Source: Deltaproteobacteria bacterium (lineage in GTDB: Bacteria > SAR324 > JACQKK01). From it: a stretch of DNA of 64,000 nucleotides. Of the stretch, positions 1 through 9,152 are shown piece by piece. Position 1 is the stretch's first letter, and each line of letters opens with the position of its first letter. The stretch spans positions 168,851 to 232,850 of the forward strand of contig JAOUEW010000002.1 in assembly GCA_029858505.1 (NCBI GenBank), read 5' to 3'. The notes under the pieces were generated by a model. The model searched no databases. It was not told the origin of the DNA and saw only the letters and a list, made by a program, of their open reading frames with translations. The translations under genes were made by a program, and so were the position numbers.

Positions 1-505
1 ATGCTCGAATCCGTTGGCTATTCTTTTTATCCGCTCGGATGGGTTGGGCGAACGGAAGCAAGCAACGCCCAAACGCCATTGAACTCCCCCTCTCTTCGGG
101 AGAGGGGGGCGGGGGGTGAGGTCTCATTAAGCGGTGAGTGATCTTTTCATCCGCTCGGATGGTTCGGGCGAACGGAAGCAAGCAGCGCCCAAACGCCATT
201 GAACTCCCCCTCTCTTCGGGAGAGGGGGGCGGGGGGTGAGGTTTCATTAAGCGGTGAGTGATCTTTTCATCCGCTCGGATGGTTCGGGCGAACGGAAGCA
301 AGCAACGCCCAAATGCCATTGAACTCCCCCTCTCTTCGGGAGAGGGGGGCGGGGGGTGAGGTCTCATCATGCGGAGAGTGATCGTTTCATCCGCTCGGAT
401 GGGTTGGGCGAACGGAAGCAAGCAGCGCTCAAACGCCATTGAACTCCCCATCTCTTCGGGAGAGGGGGGCGGGGGGTGAGGTTTCATCATGCGGAGAGAG
501 TGTTG
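1..505 (+). repeat. 120-bp tandem repeat array, left copy (4 units)
   Basis: Four near-identical units with an exact 120-bp period; the palindromic core (CCCCTCTC, TTCGG, GAGAGGGG) recurs at about 91, 211, 331 and 451. Each unit also holds the palindrome CATCCG-CT-CGGATG. The array ends about 10 bp from the stop codon of the amrS-like gene. The first 40 bases of the window match, in reverse complement, the outer flank of the right array near 52.75-52.79 kb. The array may continue beyond the window. Such G/C-rich palindromes between genes resemble REP-like extragenic elements; no transposase or RAYT gene is nearby. Confidence 0.95.
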
Positions 506-514
506 TTGGGCAGC

Positions 515-1585
515 TTAACCCCACCGGCCCGGCAGGGCCAGCCCGCAGGTTGGGCAGCGCCCGTCACGGGCCTTGTTCTCCAGCACATGGAATCCCCGGC
601 GTTCGATCAGCAAGGTTTTACATTCCGGGCAGCAAGTGTGTTCGGTTCCCTGTACCCGACCGGGCAGGTTGCCGGTGTACACATAGCGCAGGCCCGCTTC
701 TCGGCCAATGGCGTGGGCCCGGGCCAGGGTTTGGGGTGGAGTAGCGGGTGTGGTGTCCATTTTGTAGTCGGGGTGAAAGGCGGTGACGTGCCAGGGCATG
801 TCTGGCGAAACTCCCGCCAGCCAGCGGGCCATTTCCGTCAGCTCTTCGGGGGAGTCATTCATGCCTGGAATGACCAGGGTGGTGACTTCCACCCAAATGC
901 CCGCCCGCACCATCCGCTCAATGCCCTGCTTTACACCCTCCAGGGTTCCCCCCAGCTTGCGGTAGGTTTTGTCTTGAAAGCACTTCAGGTCAATGTTGCA
1001 GGCGTCCAGCCAGGGGGCCAGGTATTCCACGGCTTCCGGGGTGTTGTTGCCGTTCGACACAAAAGCCGTGTACAGCCCTAGGGTGCGGGCCAATCGGAAC
1101 ACTTCAACCGCCCATTCCAGGGTAATCAGGGGTTCGTTGTAGGTGCTGGCCACCCCCAGGCTGCCATGGGCCAGGGCCTGGGCCACGATGTCTTGGGGGG
1201 AGATTTCCCGCAGGTACACCTGGGACTCTGGATCGCGCAGCGTTTGAGACGTGACCCAGTTTTGGCAAAATGGGCAGTGAAAGTCGCACCCCAGCATTCC
1301 GAAGGAAAAGATGGAGGTGCCGGGGAACACATGATAGAACGGTTTCTTTTCCACCGGGTCATTGTTCAGCCCAGACACATACCCCCAGGGTCCGTAACCC
1401 ACTCCATCCCGATTGAAGCGCACCTTGCACACCCCCTGGTGCCCTGGGGGAATGAGGCAGCGGTGGGCGCAGGCCACGCAGCGAACTTTTCCCTCACCAC
1501 CCTCTCTGCCCATCAGGGCCATGGGGCGGGTCAGGTGCTCCAGCCGGGCCTGGGCGGAATCAAGAGAAGGATGCGCGGAGGGCAT
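515..1585 (-). CDS. amrS: AmmeMemoRadiSam-type radical SAM enzyme
   Basis: 356-residue radical SAM protein. The cluster motif CDFHCPFC (C100, C104, C107) follows GMLG, as in the AmrS/PflA-like family. Extra cysteines lie near the N-terminus (CVAC, HRC) and in a C-terminal zinc-ribbon-like pair (CCPEC and CPTC). The family is known from its association with AMMECR1 and Memo proteins; the substrate is undefined and neither partner gene is here. I chose the ATG at 1585 because GGGAG sits 7 bases upstream; a TTG 13 codons earlier is open but lacks a better site. It is transcribed alone and ends against the repeat array. Confidence 0.85.
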   Translation of the reverse strand: MPSAHPSLDSAQARLEHLTRPMALMGREGGEGKVRCVACAHRCLIPPGHQGVCKVRFNRDGVGYGPWGYVSGLNNDPVEKKPFYHVFPGTSIFSFGMLGCDFHCPFCQNWVTSQTLRDPESQVYLREISPQDIVAQALAHGSLGVASTYNEPLITLEWAVEVFRLARTLGLYTAFVSNGNNTPEAVEYLAPWLDACNIDLKCFQDKTYRKLGGTLEGVKQGIERMVRAGIWVEVTTLVIPGMNDSPEELTEMARWLAGVSPDMPWHVTAFHPDYKMDTTPATPPQTLARAHAIGREAGLRYVYTGNLPGRVQGTEHTCCPECKTLLIERRGFHVLENKARDGRCPTCGLALPGRWG

Positions 1586-1741
1586 GGCGGCACTCCCAAC
1601 TAAAAGCAAAACATCAAGGTTCAAGTCTGGTTCTACAGATATTATATCATCATTACTTTTCTTCCCCCAGGCGCGCCCAATCGTTTGGATTCGACCGCCA
1701 GCCGAGGTGAGTCCTGTTTCTGGTCGGGAGGAATGGGTGAT

Positions 1742-2137
1742 CTATAAAAGAGCGGATGCCATCATGGCCAACCCGCAGATGCCTACTGCCCAGACGAAGG
1801 TACGAAGGTATGGGATGCCAATATAATAAACCGCAATATAAAGAAGTCTGGACCAGAAGAATATTTCAGCGCCAAGAAGTACCCTAGTAGATTGGATGCC
1901 CGAAACATGCGTAGTGAGCGCCAGCGCGGAAAAGAGAACAAAGCTCTCCAAGGTGTTTTTTGCGGTGCGGTCAGCACGACCTGAAAACGGGGTTTCTTCG
2001 GGAAGATTGTCCCTGTTCCCCATGGCGATCTTTGTGCCTTGAAGGGTCCATCCCTTGGCTCGGATGAGGCTGGCCGCAAGCAACAGAAACCAGGTGATGC
2101 CAGCCATGTAAACCACTAACATTAGTGGATCGGTCAT
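1742..2137 (-). CDS. MAPEG family inner-membrane protein
   Basis: 131 residues with about four hydrophobic helices and the MAPEG signature region (GNRDNLP, then GRADRTAKNTLESF, then SRLLYIAVYYIG). MAPEG proteins include glutathione-dependent eicosanoid enzymes, but bacterial members of this short type have no defined substrate. AGGAG lies 5 bases before the ATG. It stands alone between the radical SAM gene and an HtrA gene on the same strand, 160 bp from the latter. Confidence 0.85.
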   Translation of the reverse strand: MTDPLMLVVYMAGITWFLLLAASLIRAKGWTLQGTKIAMGNRDNLPEETPFSGRADRTAKNTLESFVLFSALALTTHVSGIQSTRVLLGAEIFFWSRLLYIAVYYIGIPYLRTFVWAVGICGLAMMASALL

Positions 2138-2296
2138 GCGGTCTCCTTTTCCTTTGGTGCCAGATGGGCGTCTCTCATGACGGGCGCAACCTTGGCTCAG
2201 CAGAGAGACTAGATATAGATGATGACCAAGGGAATGTCTATCGCAAAATATAGGTATTCACCTAGACGCACCAACTTATCAAATGGTTAATTTCTG

Positions 2297-3415
2297 TTAC
2301 TTTTCTTCTCCCAGCCGCACCCGGAAAGTAAGCAGGTCATTCCCCCGGCGGACTTTCAGTTCCACAATGTCGCCGGGTTTCTGTTGTTCCAGGGCGTTCA
2401 GCATGTCATCGTGATTTTGAATGGTGAACGATCCGAATTTAACAATCACGTCTCCCAGCAGCACCTGTCCATCGGCCGATTGGCGGAGGCCCCGCAACCC
2501 GGCCTGATCGGCGCCGGACCCTTTCACCACTTTGCCCACCATGACGCCCCTCACTCCCAGCCGCAGGGCAATATGTTCAGGCAGGGGGTAGAGCCCAATG
2601 GTGGGGCGGACTTCCCGCCCGTAGCGGTGAAATTGCTCCACCACTTTGCGGATGGTGTTGATGGGGGTAGCAAAGCCAATGCCCACGCTGCCCCCGCCCT
2701 GGGGAGACAGGATTGCGGTGTTCATGCCCACCACCTGGCCAGAGATATTCAACAGCGGGCCGCCGGAATTCCCCATGTTGATGGCGGCATCGGTTTGGAT
2801 CACCCCGCGAATGTGCCGCCCGCTGGGAGAGACGATCTCCCGCCCCATGGCGCTCACCACCCCGGTGGTCAGGGTAAAGTCCAGCCCGAAGGGGTTGCCA
2901 ATGGCCAGAACCTTGCGGCCAACTTCCAGTTGGCTGGAATCTCCCGCGGGCAGGGGTTCCAGCAGGCTGGCGGGGGCTTTCACCCGCAGCAGGGCAATAT
3001 CTTTGTCCAACGAGATTCCCTCGATCTTGGCGGGGTAGGTAGACTGATCGTGAAAGGTCACCAGAATGCTGCTGGCCCCCTCCACCACGTGGGCGTTGGT
3101 GAGGATCAGCCCCTCCCTGTTCCATATGAACCCGCTGCCCGCCCCCCTGGGAATTTCCATGATGTCTAGGGTGTAGGGGTTGCGGGCCAGTTGCCGGTTG
3201 GTGATGTACACCACCGAAGGGGCGGACCGTTTAAACACCTCCACATTGTTTTCCTCATCGGAGGACGTGACATGCCGAATTTCTTCTACCACCCTGCGGT
3301 TATCGGGGCTTTCCTGGTCCTCCTGCCCGCCAAACAGGCCACACCCCCCCAGGTTCAGTAGAGAAAGGGACAGCAGCAACCCTAAAGTTTGGGCTTTCCA
3401 AGGGACCTGGTTCAT
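2297..3415 (-). CDS. HtrA/Deg-type serine protease, predicted lipoprotein
   Basis: 372 residues. A signal sequence ends in the lipobox LNLGGC with C25, so the protein should be lipid-anchored. The trypsin-like domain carries H109 (TNAHVV), D139 (DKDIALL) and S217 (GNSGGP). A single PDZ domain follows to the C-terminus, including ADQAGLRG. This is the DegS/HtrA layout, but with a lipid anchor in place of a membrane helix. I chose the ATG at 3415 because it begins the signal peptide; an ATG 16 codons upstream has no ribosome site. A second HtrA gene lies at 25.1 kb. The probable role is envelope protein quality control. Confidence 0.9.
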   Translation of the reverse strand: MNQVPWKAQTLGLLLSLSLLNLGGCGLFGGQEDQESPDNRRVVEEIRHVTSSDEENNVEVFKRSAPSVVYITNRQLARNPYTLDIMEIPRGAGSGFIWNREGLILTNAHVVEGASSILVTFHDQSTYPAKIEGISLDKDIALLRVKAPASLLEPLPAGDSSQLEVGRKVLAIGNPFGLDFTLTTGVVSAMGREIVSPSGRHIRGVIQTDAAINMGNSGGPLLNISGQVVGMNTAILSPQGGGSVGIGFATPINTIRKVVEQFHRYGREVRPTIGLYPLPEHIALRLGVRGVMVGKVVKGSGADQAGLRGLRQSADGQVLLGDVIVKFGSFTIQNHDDMLNALEQQKPGDIVELKVRRGNDLLTFRVRLGEEK

Positions 3416-3585
3416 CGCGCCTGAATAGTAACCTATTGAAACCGTAGGGGGATTGTATCTCATGGGGGGGTTGGAATGGGGTGATCAGCGAAAAGCCAGT
3501 GAAAAAGGGGTATCGTCCATTGATCCCCTTGGGGATTTTCCCTATGATAAAAGTTTATGGGAAAAACCCGCAAGCGGAATTCAGA

Positions 3586-4236
3586 ATGAACGGGTTCGGT
3601 GGATGGCTGGTGGTGTTGCTGGCTGTGGTGGTGATGGGGCTTGTCCGGCGGCGGCGGCACAGGCCGATTCCCCAGAGGGAAGACAAACTGGCTGGTCTTG
3701 CGCCTCGGATTGAGGGCTGGCGGGTGACCGCCGGGTTGCATCCCCGGATGGGCAATGACTGCCTGCGGGATCATGGTATGACCTTTGGTCCAGGCTTTAA
3801 GCGCCAACTGGGGCCCACGCTTCCCCATCCCGGAGATTGCCGCTGTCAACTGGAAGCGGTCTCGTTTTCTGCGGCCGATGCGATGGCCGGGCGACTCCGC
3901 GAACCGGCGGTTCCCCAGGGCTTTCCTGGGCTGTCGGGAGCAGAAGCCAAGCGGTTATTGGAAGATCTACGAGGCTGGGTGGGGCAGCCGGTTCCAGCCT
4001 CTCCAGATTTGTTTCTCCAGGAAGCCACGAAAAGGGGATGGGGTGAACCCCTGGCGCCGGACTTGGCAGAATTTCTCATGGAACGATACCGTTATCTAAC
4101 CGAACCCCCAAACACACCCGTGGAAACTGGCCCTCTGCCGGAAGCCCCCACGGGCAGTCTAGACCGATCACCTGAAAAAAGCCCAGACGCACCATCTTCC
4201 GATTCACCCACACCTTCTAAGGATGCCCGTTCATGA
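3586..4236 (+). CDS. membrane-anchored protein of unknown function, coupled to PBP1a
   Basis: 216 residues from the ATG at 3586; the frame is open upstream with other ATGs at 3481 and 3544, so the start is uncertain. It begins with one hydrophobic anchor (GGWLVVLLAVVVMGLV) followed by an Arg-rich stop-transfer stretch. A soluble region with a few cysteines and a Pro/Ser/Thr-rich tail follow. I recognise no family. The stop overlaps the PBP start by 4 bases (ATGA), so translation is probably coupled and a cell-wall role is plausible, but that is inference. Confidence 0.65.
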   Translation: MNGFGGWLVVLLAVVVMGLVRRRRHRPIPQREDKLAGLAPRIEGWRVTAGLHPRMGNDCLRDHGMTFGPGFKRQLGPTLPHPGDCRCQLEAVSFSAADAMAGRLREPAVPQGFPGLSGAEAKRLLEDLRGWVGQPVPASPDLFLQEATKRGWGEPLAPDLAEFLMERYRYLTEPPNTPVETGPLPEAPTGSLDRSPEKSPDAPSSDSPTPSKDARS

Positions 4237-6935
4237 AACGCCGCCCGACCCGACAACTTCATCCCCTGGTGGAAAAAGCCCTGCGGATTCTGATTTGGTT
4301 GGTGGAATTGACCATGGCCCTGGCTTTGAGGGTGTGGGACTGGTTGGAACCCTATCGGCAGAAAGCCCAGCCTTATCTGATCCGCTTTTACCGCTGGCAA
4401 GACAAAACCGAAGCCCGGCTGGCGGTGAAATACCAGCGTCAGATCGCCTGGGTTCAGCGCAGGTTTTTCTTTAAATATGTTCGTCGGCTTCAGGCGACCC
4501 CTTATTATAAGCGCCACGAGCGGGGGATGCGCCTGTCGGCCTGGGGGGCGGCACTGTTTCCCTTCGTGTATTTTTTTCTGCTGTTGGTCACCCTTCCCAG
4601 CGTGGGAATGCTGGAAGATCCGGATTTTTCTCTGCCGACCCAAATATTCGACCGCCACGAACGATTGGTGGGAGAAATTTACGTGAAAAAACGGAAGCTG
4701 ATTACCTACGAGCAAGTGCCTCCCTACTTAATCAACGCCCTGGTGGCCAAGGAAGATTCCAACTTCTTTCATCATTGGGGGATTTCCCCTGGGCGGATGG
4801 CCAAAGCCTTCTGGGTCAACCTGACGCACTTTCGGAATGTGCAGGGGGCTTCCACCCTCACCCAGCAGACGGCCAAACAGTTCTTTCTTTCGCCGGAAAA
4901 GTCTTACACCCGGAAAATTCGGGAGGTCATGCTGGCCTTCAAAATCGAACTGTTTTTCAGCAAAGAAGAAATTTTGGAGCTTTACCTGAACAAGGTGAAC
5001 ATGGGCGACGTATGGGGGATTGAAGCCGCCTCGGAATATTACTTTGGAAAAGAGGTGGGCAAACTCACCCTGGGAGAAAGTGCCGTGTTGGTGGGCATGC
5101 TGCCCGCCCCCAACCGTTACAAACCCACCCGAAACCCCCACTTGGCCCGCCGCGAACGGGATGTGGTGCTGGAGCGAATGGTGGAGGAGGGATACCTGAC
5201 CGCGGAGGAGCGGGACCGGGTGAAAGCCGAACCCATCGTGGTGGTGCGCGACGAAGACCAATCGCTGGATGAGGCCACGGCTTATTACAAAGAATTGATT
5301 CGGCGCGACATCATGGAACGCTACGGCAGCAAAGACTTGTACGAGGGAGGCCTGCGGGTGTACACCGCCATGGATTTGGAATCCCAGAAAGCCGCCCACC
5401 GGGCATTGTACAAGGGGGTGCACGAGATAGACAAACGGATTGGCTACCGGGTGTGGTCCCGCACCCGCAGGCACTTAGATGAAACCGGTGAGGAGCGGGC
5501 GGACATTCGGGTGCCCCTGGGCCCCAAGGGGGAACTGCCCTTGGAGGAACTGGTGGATTTGAACCCCCCCGGTATGCTGGGGATCAACCAGACGGTGAAG
5601 GGCGTGGTGGAGTCGGTGGATGGATCCACGGTCACGGTGTATTTGGGGGCGGCTGGCCGGGGGAAGATTCAATGGGCGGGCCAAACAGATTGGAGGATTG
5701 CCTGCGACCCGGAAAACCTGGAACGCAAATGGCCGGTTTATTCTCCCCGCGATATTTTGGCCAGGGGAGATTTTTTGATGGTGAAGGTAAAGGGAGGGAA
5801 TACCGAGGAGGGGTATGATCTGGATTTGCACCAGAACCCCCTGGTAAATGGCGCCCTGTATTCCATTGATCCCCGCACCGGTGAATTGCTGGCCATGGTG
5901 GGGGGCATTCGGTTCGGGCGCAGCGGTGGGGCCAGCGAGTTCATCCGGGCCACCCAGGCCGAACGCCAGCCTGGATCGGCCTTTAAGCCCATTGTTTATG
6001 CCGCCGCCGTGGATGAAGGCTACACCCCCGCCACCATGATGGACGACAGCCCCATCGCCATGATTGTGTTTGGCGGGGGAAAACACAACGTGAAGAACTA
6101 CGATGGCGAGTTCAAGGGCCGAATGACCCTGCGGGAGGCCCTGTATCAAAGCCGCAACGTGCCAGCCGTGAAACTGGTGGATGAGATGGGCCCGGACAAG
6201 GTGATCGAAGTGGCCCGTAGAATGGGCATCACCACCAATATCCCCAGGGAAAATTTGATTGGTTTGGGAACCAACTCGGTGAAACTGAACGAGCTAACCC
6301 ATGCCTATGGGGTGTTGGCCACCAACGGAAAATTGGCCAAGCCGTTGTTCATCCTGCGGATTGAAGACAGCAAGGGCCATGTGTTGGAGGAAAACCACCC
6401 CCAGGTGGAAGCCGTGATGAATGAAGCCACGGCGTTTCTGGTGACCGATATGCTGCGGGATGTGATCCGGATGCCAGGGGGAACGGCCGCGAACGTGATT
6501 GTGGGGTTGAACCGGCCAGTGGCGGGAAAAACCGGCACCACCACCAGTTCCACCAACGCTTGGTTCATGGGGTATGTGCCCCAGGTGGTCACGGGGATAT
6601 ACGTGGGCTACGATGACCCCCGGATTTCTTTGGGGCGCGGCGAAACGGGCGGCCACGCGGCAGCACCCATTTGGCTGGAATACATGAAGGTTGCCTTGGA
6701 AAATATTCCCCCCGATCCCTTCGTTCAGCCCCCTGGGGTGGTCAGCCTCAAGGTCAATTCGGCGGGAGAAATGATTGGCGACTGCGACGCGGGGGATGAC
6801 GCCCGGTTTGAGTTTTTCAAAGACAACGCGCGCCCCCCTGAGGCGGCGGGTGGTTGCGGCCAAACCAAATACGGTGGGGGAAGACAGGGGCCCAAGGAAA
6901 ACGCGTCTCAGGGGGCGGAGGATTCTCAATTGTGA
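4233..6935 (+). CDS. class A penicillin-binding protein (PBP1a-like)
   Basis: Bifunctional murein polymerase of 900 residues. A long cytoplasmic N-terminus (about 100 residues) precedes one transmembrane helix (about 101-123). The GT51 glycosyltransferase domain has catalytic E174 (KEDSNFF) and the GASTLTQQ motif. The transpeptidase domain has S582 in the SxxK motif (GSAFK), SRN, and KTG at 766-768. Family members make glycan strands and cross-link them in the periplasm. The first and last codons overlap the neighbouring genes by 4 bases each, so it is the middle of a three-gene coupled set. The N-terminal extension is longer than in E. coli PBP1a. Confidence 0.93.
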   Translation: MKRRPTRQLHPLVEKALRILIWLVELTMALALRVWDWLEPYRQKAQPYLIRFYRWQDKTEARLAVKYQRQIAWVQRRFFFKYVRRLQATPYYKRHERGMRLSAWGAALFPFVYFFLLLVTLPSVGMLEDPDFSLPTQIFDRHERLVGEIYVKKRKLITYEQVPPYLINALVAKEDSNFFHHWGISPGRMAKAFWVNLTHFRNVQGASTLTQQTAKQFFLSPEKSYTRKIREVMLAFKIELFFSKEEILELYLNKVNMGDVWGIEAASEYYFGKEVGKLTLGESAVLVGMLPAPNRYKPTRNPHLARRERDVVLERMVEEGYLTAEERDRVKAEPIVVVRDEDQSLDEATAYYKELIRRDIMERYGSKDLYEGGLRVYTAMDLESQKAAHRALYKGVHEIDKRIGYRVWSRTRRHLDETGEERADIRVPLGPKGELPLEELVDLNPPGMLGINQTVKGVVESVDGSTVTVYLGAAGRGKIQWAGQTDWRIACDPENLERKWPVYSPRDILARGDFLMVKVKGGNTEEGYDLDLHQNPLVNGALYSIDPRTGELLAMVGGIRFGRSGGASEFIRATQAERQPGSAFKPIVYAAAVDEGYTPATMMDDSPIAMIVFGGGKHNVKNYDGEFKGRMTLREALYQSRNVPAVKLVDEMGPDKVIEVARRMGITTNIPRENLIGLGTNSVKLNELTHAYGVLATNGKLAKPLFILRIEDSKGHVLEENHPQVEAVMNEATAFLVTDMLRDVIRMPGGTAANVIVGLNRPVAGKTGTTTSSTNAWFMGYVPQVVTGIYVGYDDPRISLGRGETGGHAAAPIWLEYMKVALENIPPDPFVQPPGVVSLKVNSAGEMIGDCDAGDDARFEFFKDNARPPEAAGGCGQTKYGGGRQGPKENASQGAEDSQL

Positions 6936-7945
6936 GCGACCTGCGGATTGTGGTGCGTACCCCCAACTGGCTGGGGGACTTGGTGATGAGCCTCCCCTTT
7001 CTGCGGGCGGTTCTTCAGCGGTTCCCCCAGGCCGGGGTGGACCTCATCGTCCGTCAGGGGTTCGAGACCCTGCCCCTGCCCCACCGGGGGAAAGTCATCC
7101 CTTACGATCGCAAGGCCCTTGGCCCAGGGCGTTATGGCTGGGGGCTGCGAGGGGCAGGTTACACTCACTTTTTTGTTTTGCCCCCCAGCTTGTCCTCGGC
7201 CTGGATGGCCTTCACTTCCCGGGTTCCCCAGCGCATTGGGCACCCCGGCGATGGCCGCCGCTGGCTGTTGTCTCCCGCCATTCCCTATACCCGTCCGCCC
7301 CGCTCCCGCCCCCTGGCTGAAGAATACTTGGAACTGTTGGCCCCCTGGGGCACCCCGGCCTTGGCCGATTACCCGGCTCGCTTCCCCCTGCCAGAAGGCT
7401 GGGCGGTCCATGTGTTGGAACAGGAGGGTCTGACTGGCCTGTTGCCGGAACGGTTCGTGGCCCTGGCCCCTGGGGCCGAGTTTGGCCCGGCCAAACAGTG
7501 GCCCGTGGCCCATTACCGGGCCCTGGCGGGGCTGCTGGCCAGTCGGGGTTGGCCAGTGGTGGTGGTGGGGCTGCCCAAAGAACGGGAGGCGGGGGAGGAA
7601 ATTACGCGGGGGGTACAGGGGAAACCCGCCGGGCTGAACCTGTGCGGCCGCACCCGGCTGGCGGGCATGGCCGCCGTGCTGGCCCGGGCCTCTGGGGTGG
7701 TGAGCAACGACTCCGGCGCCATGCACGTGGCGGCGGCCCTGGGGCGGCCCCAGGTGGCTCTGTTTGGTTCCACCAACCCTGGCTGGACGGCCCCCCTCAA
7801 TCCACAGGCCAAACTGATCCACTTGAATTTGCCCTGCTCCCCCTGCTACCAGCGGGTCTGCCCCCTGGGCCACACCCGCTGCCTCAGCGAAATCACCCCC
7901 CAGGCGGCCCTGGAGGCTTTACTGGAAGGAATGGGGGAGGGTTGA
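6932..7945 (+). CDS. waaF: glycosyltransferase family 9, ADP-heptose:LPS heptosyltransferase II-like
   Basis: 337 residues starting at a GTG that overlaps the PBP stop (GTGA), with GGAGGA 8 bases upstream. The N-terminus (RTPNWLGDLVMSLPF) is the WaaF signature. The C-terminal half has NDSGAMHVAAALG followed by GSTNP, the ADP-heptose binding region, and the Cys-rich tail CSPCYQRVCPLGH common in WaaF. It should add the second heptose to the LPS inner core at the cytoplasmic face of the inner membrane. It fits with hldE at 26.9 kb, which makes the donor sugar. Confidence 0.85.
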   Translation: MSDLRIVVRTPNWLGDLVMSLPFLRAVLQRFPQAGVDLIVRQGFETLPLPHRGKVIPYDRKALGPGRYGWGLRGAGYTHFFVLPPSLSSAWMAFTSRVPQRIGHPGDGRRWLLSPAIPYTRPPRSRPLAEEYLELLAPWGTPALADYPARFPLPEGWAVHVLEQEGLTGLLPERFVALAPGAEFGPAKQWPVAHYRALAGLLASRGWPVVVVGLPKEREAGEEITRGVQGKPAGLNLCGRTRLAGMAAVLARASGVVSNDSGAMHVAAALGRPQVALFGSTNPGWTAPLNPQAKLIHLNLPCSPCYQRVCPLGHTRCLSEITPQAALEALLEGMGEG

Positions 7946-7993
7946 GGGAGGGGGCGCTTGAAGAAGAATCCCCGCCTTCCACGATCAGCAGGT

Positions 7994-8803
7994 CTACTTT
8001 TCCGGTTCCGCTGGGTGTTGGCGGAAGATATAGACGATCCAGCCCAGGCCCAGCAGCAGCATGGGCACCGACAATATTTGCCCCATGGTGGCCCAGCCCC
8101 AATAGTAGCCCATGTGGGCGTCGGGCAAGCGCACGAACTCCACCACAATCCGAAACGTGGCGAACCCAGTCAGGGCCGCTGCCGGCTGCAACCCCCGCCG
8201 GTGGGGGAAATATTTTCGGAGCAGCATTAACACAGACAGCAGCACCAGCCCTTCCATGAACGATTGGTACAACTGGCTGGGGTGCCGGGGCAGGCGCTCA
8301 GGGTCGGTGGGGAACACCACCCCCCAGGTTCCATCGGTGGGCTTGCCGTACAACTCAGCGTTGATGAAGTTTCCGATGCGCCCAAAGAACAGCCCGATGG
8401 GCGTCCAGGTGACGACATAGTCGCCCAGATTCAGCAGGTCTTTTTGGTTGCGGCGGGCAAAGGCCCACAGCGCCACCGTGACCCCCGCCAGCCCCCCGTG
8501 AAACGACATGCCCCCCTGCCATATCATGAAAATCCGCAAAGGATTTTCCAGGTAGCTTCCCTGGCCATAGAACAAAATGTACCCCATCCGTCCCCCCACA
8601 ATGGTGCCCGCCACCACATAGGTCACCAGGTCAGAGACCTCGACTTCGTTCAGGAAGGCTCCCTTTTGCCGGGCCTGTTTGGCCAGAATGGCGTAGAAGA
8701 TCATGAAGCTGATGAAGTACATCATGCCATACCAGCCCAGGTGAAACGAACCGAAGCTGGCAATGTAGGGGCTGATATGGTGGTAAAAAATCCATTCGTT
8801 CAT
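7994..8803 (-). CDS. lgt: prolipoprotein diacylglyceryl transferase
   Basis: 269 residues, multi-helix inner-membrane protein. It carries the Lgt signature GRIGNFINAELYG and the conserved H-G-G region (GGMSFHGGL). Lgt transfers diacylglycerol from phosphatidylglycerol to the lipobox cysteine, the first step of lipoprotein maturation. The ATG at 8803 has AGGAG 5 bases upstream and gives the usual family length; the frame remains open further upstream but without a site. It converges on the heptosyltransferase gene. Several lipobox proteins in this window would be its substrates. Confidence 0.96.
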   Translation of the reverse strand: MNEWIFYHHISPYIASFGSFHLGWYGMMYFISFMIFYAILAKQARQKGAFLNEVEVSDLVTYVVAGTIVGGRMGYILFYGQGSYLENPLRIFMIWQGGMSFHGGLAGVTVALWAFARRNQKDLLNLGDYVVTWTPIGLFFGRIGNFINAELYGKPTDGTWGVVFPTDPERLPRHPSQLYQSFMEGLVLLSVLMLLRKYFPHRRGLQPAAALTGFATFRIVVEFVRLPDAHMGYYWGWATMGQILSVPMLLLGLGWIVYIFRQHPAEPEK

Positions 8804-8924
8804 GACATCTCCTGGGGGTGAGGATGGATGATCAACATTTATGATTTTGCATGGAAATTTCTCAAAACGCCATGCGTGTGGCAATGCGGAGAGGTCCGCT
8901 TCGGGCATGAGCCATGATTGCGGG

Positions 8925-8954
8925 TTGTCTGGCGAACAGGGTTTATGATAAATA
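8925..8954 (+). promoter_or_regulatory. possible sigma-70 promoter for 6S RNA
   Basis: TTGTCT at 8925-8930 and TAAATA at 8949-8954 are separated by 18 bases and would start transcription around 8961, just ahead of the closing stem. Both boxes are imperfect, and TATGAT or TATGAA nearby could serve instead. Confidence 0.35.
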
Positions 8955-8967
8955 TGAATTAGAAAAC

Positions 8968-9150
8968 GCACTCCTGCGGTGTTCGATCAGCCGTCACGCT
9001 TCTGAGCCTATTCACACTTCGGGGTTTGGTTCTTGAGGGCGGTGTGTCTTCCCCCTTGCGGGGCAAGCCTAAAGCCTTTATACCGGATCCCACCTGCACA
9101 AAGCAGGTTCAGAACTCCCCGGCAAACCGGCACAGGCGGGAGTGTTTTTT
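8968..9150 (+). ncRNA. ssrS: 6S RNA
   Basis: About 180 nt. The ends pair: CACTCCTGC at 8969-8977 with GCGGGAGTG at 9136-9144, directly followed by eight T. The 5' half contains TGTTCG, then CTGAGCC and ATTCACAC, in the order seen in E. coli 6S. The 3' half contains AAGCCTAAA, then ACCTGC-ACAAA-GCAGGTTCA and CCGGCAAACCGGCA, matching the proteobacterial 6S pattern. Inner stems GTTCT/AGAAC and GGTTTG/CAAACC close the central bubble. 6S RNA binds sigma-70 RNA polymerase in stationary phase. A possible promoter (TTGTCT at 8925, TAAATA at 8949, spacer 18) lies upstream. The usual neighbour ygfA is not here. Confidence 0.88.
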
Positions 9151-9152
9151 TT

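Noticed and set aside
1-505. CRISPR array
   Set aside because: The full 120-bp unit is conserved, with no variable spacers and no cas genes; it is a tandem repeat.
2297-3415. Magnetosome protease MamE
   Set aside because: There are no CxxCH heme motifs and no mam neighbours; the layout is ordinary HtrA with one PDZ domain.
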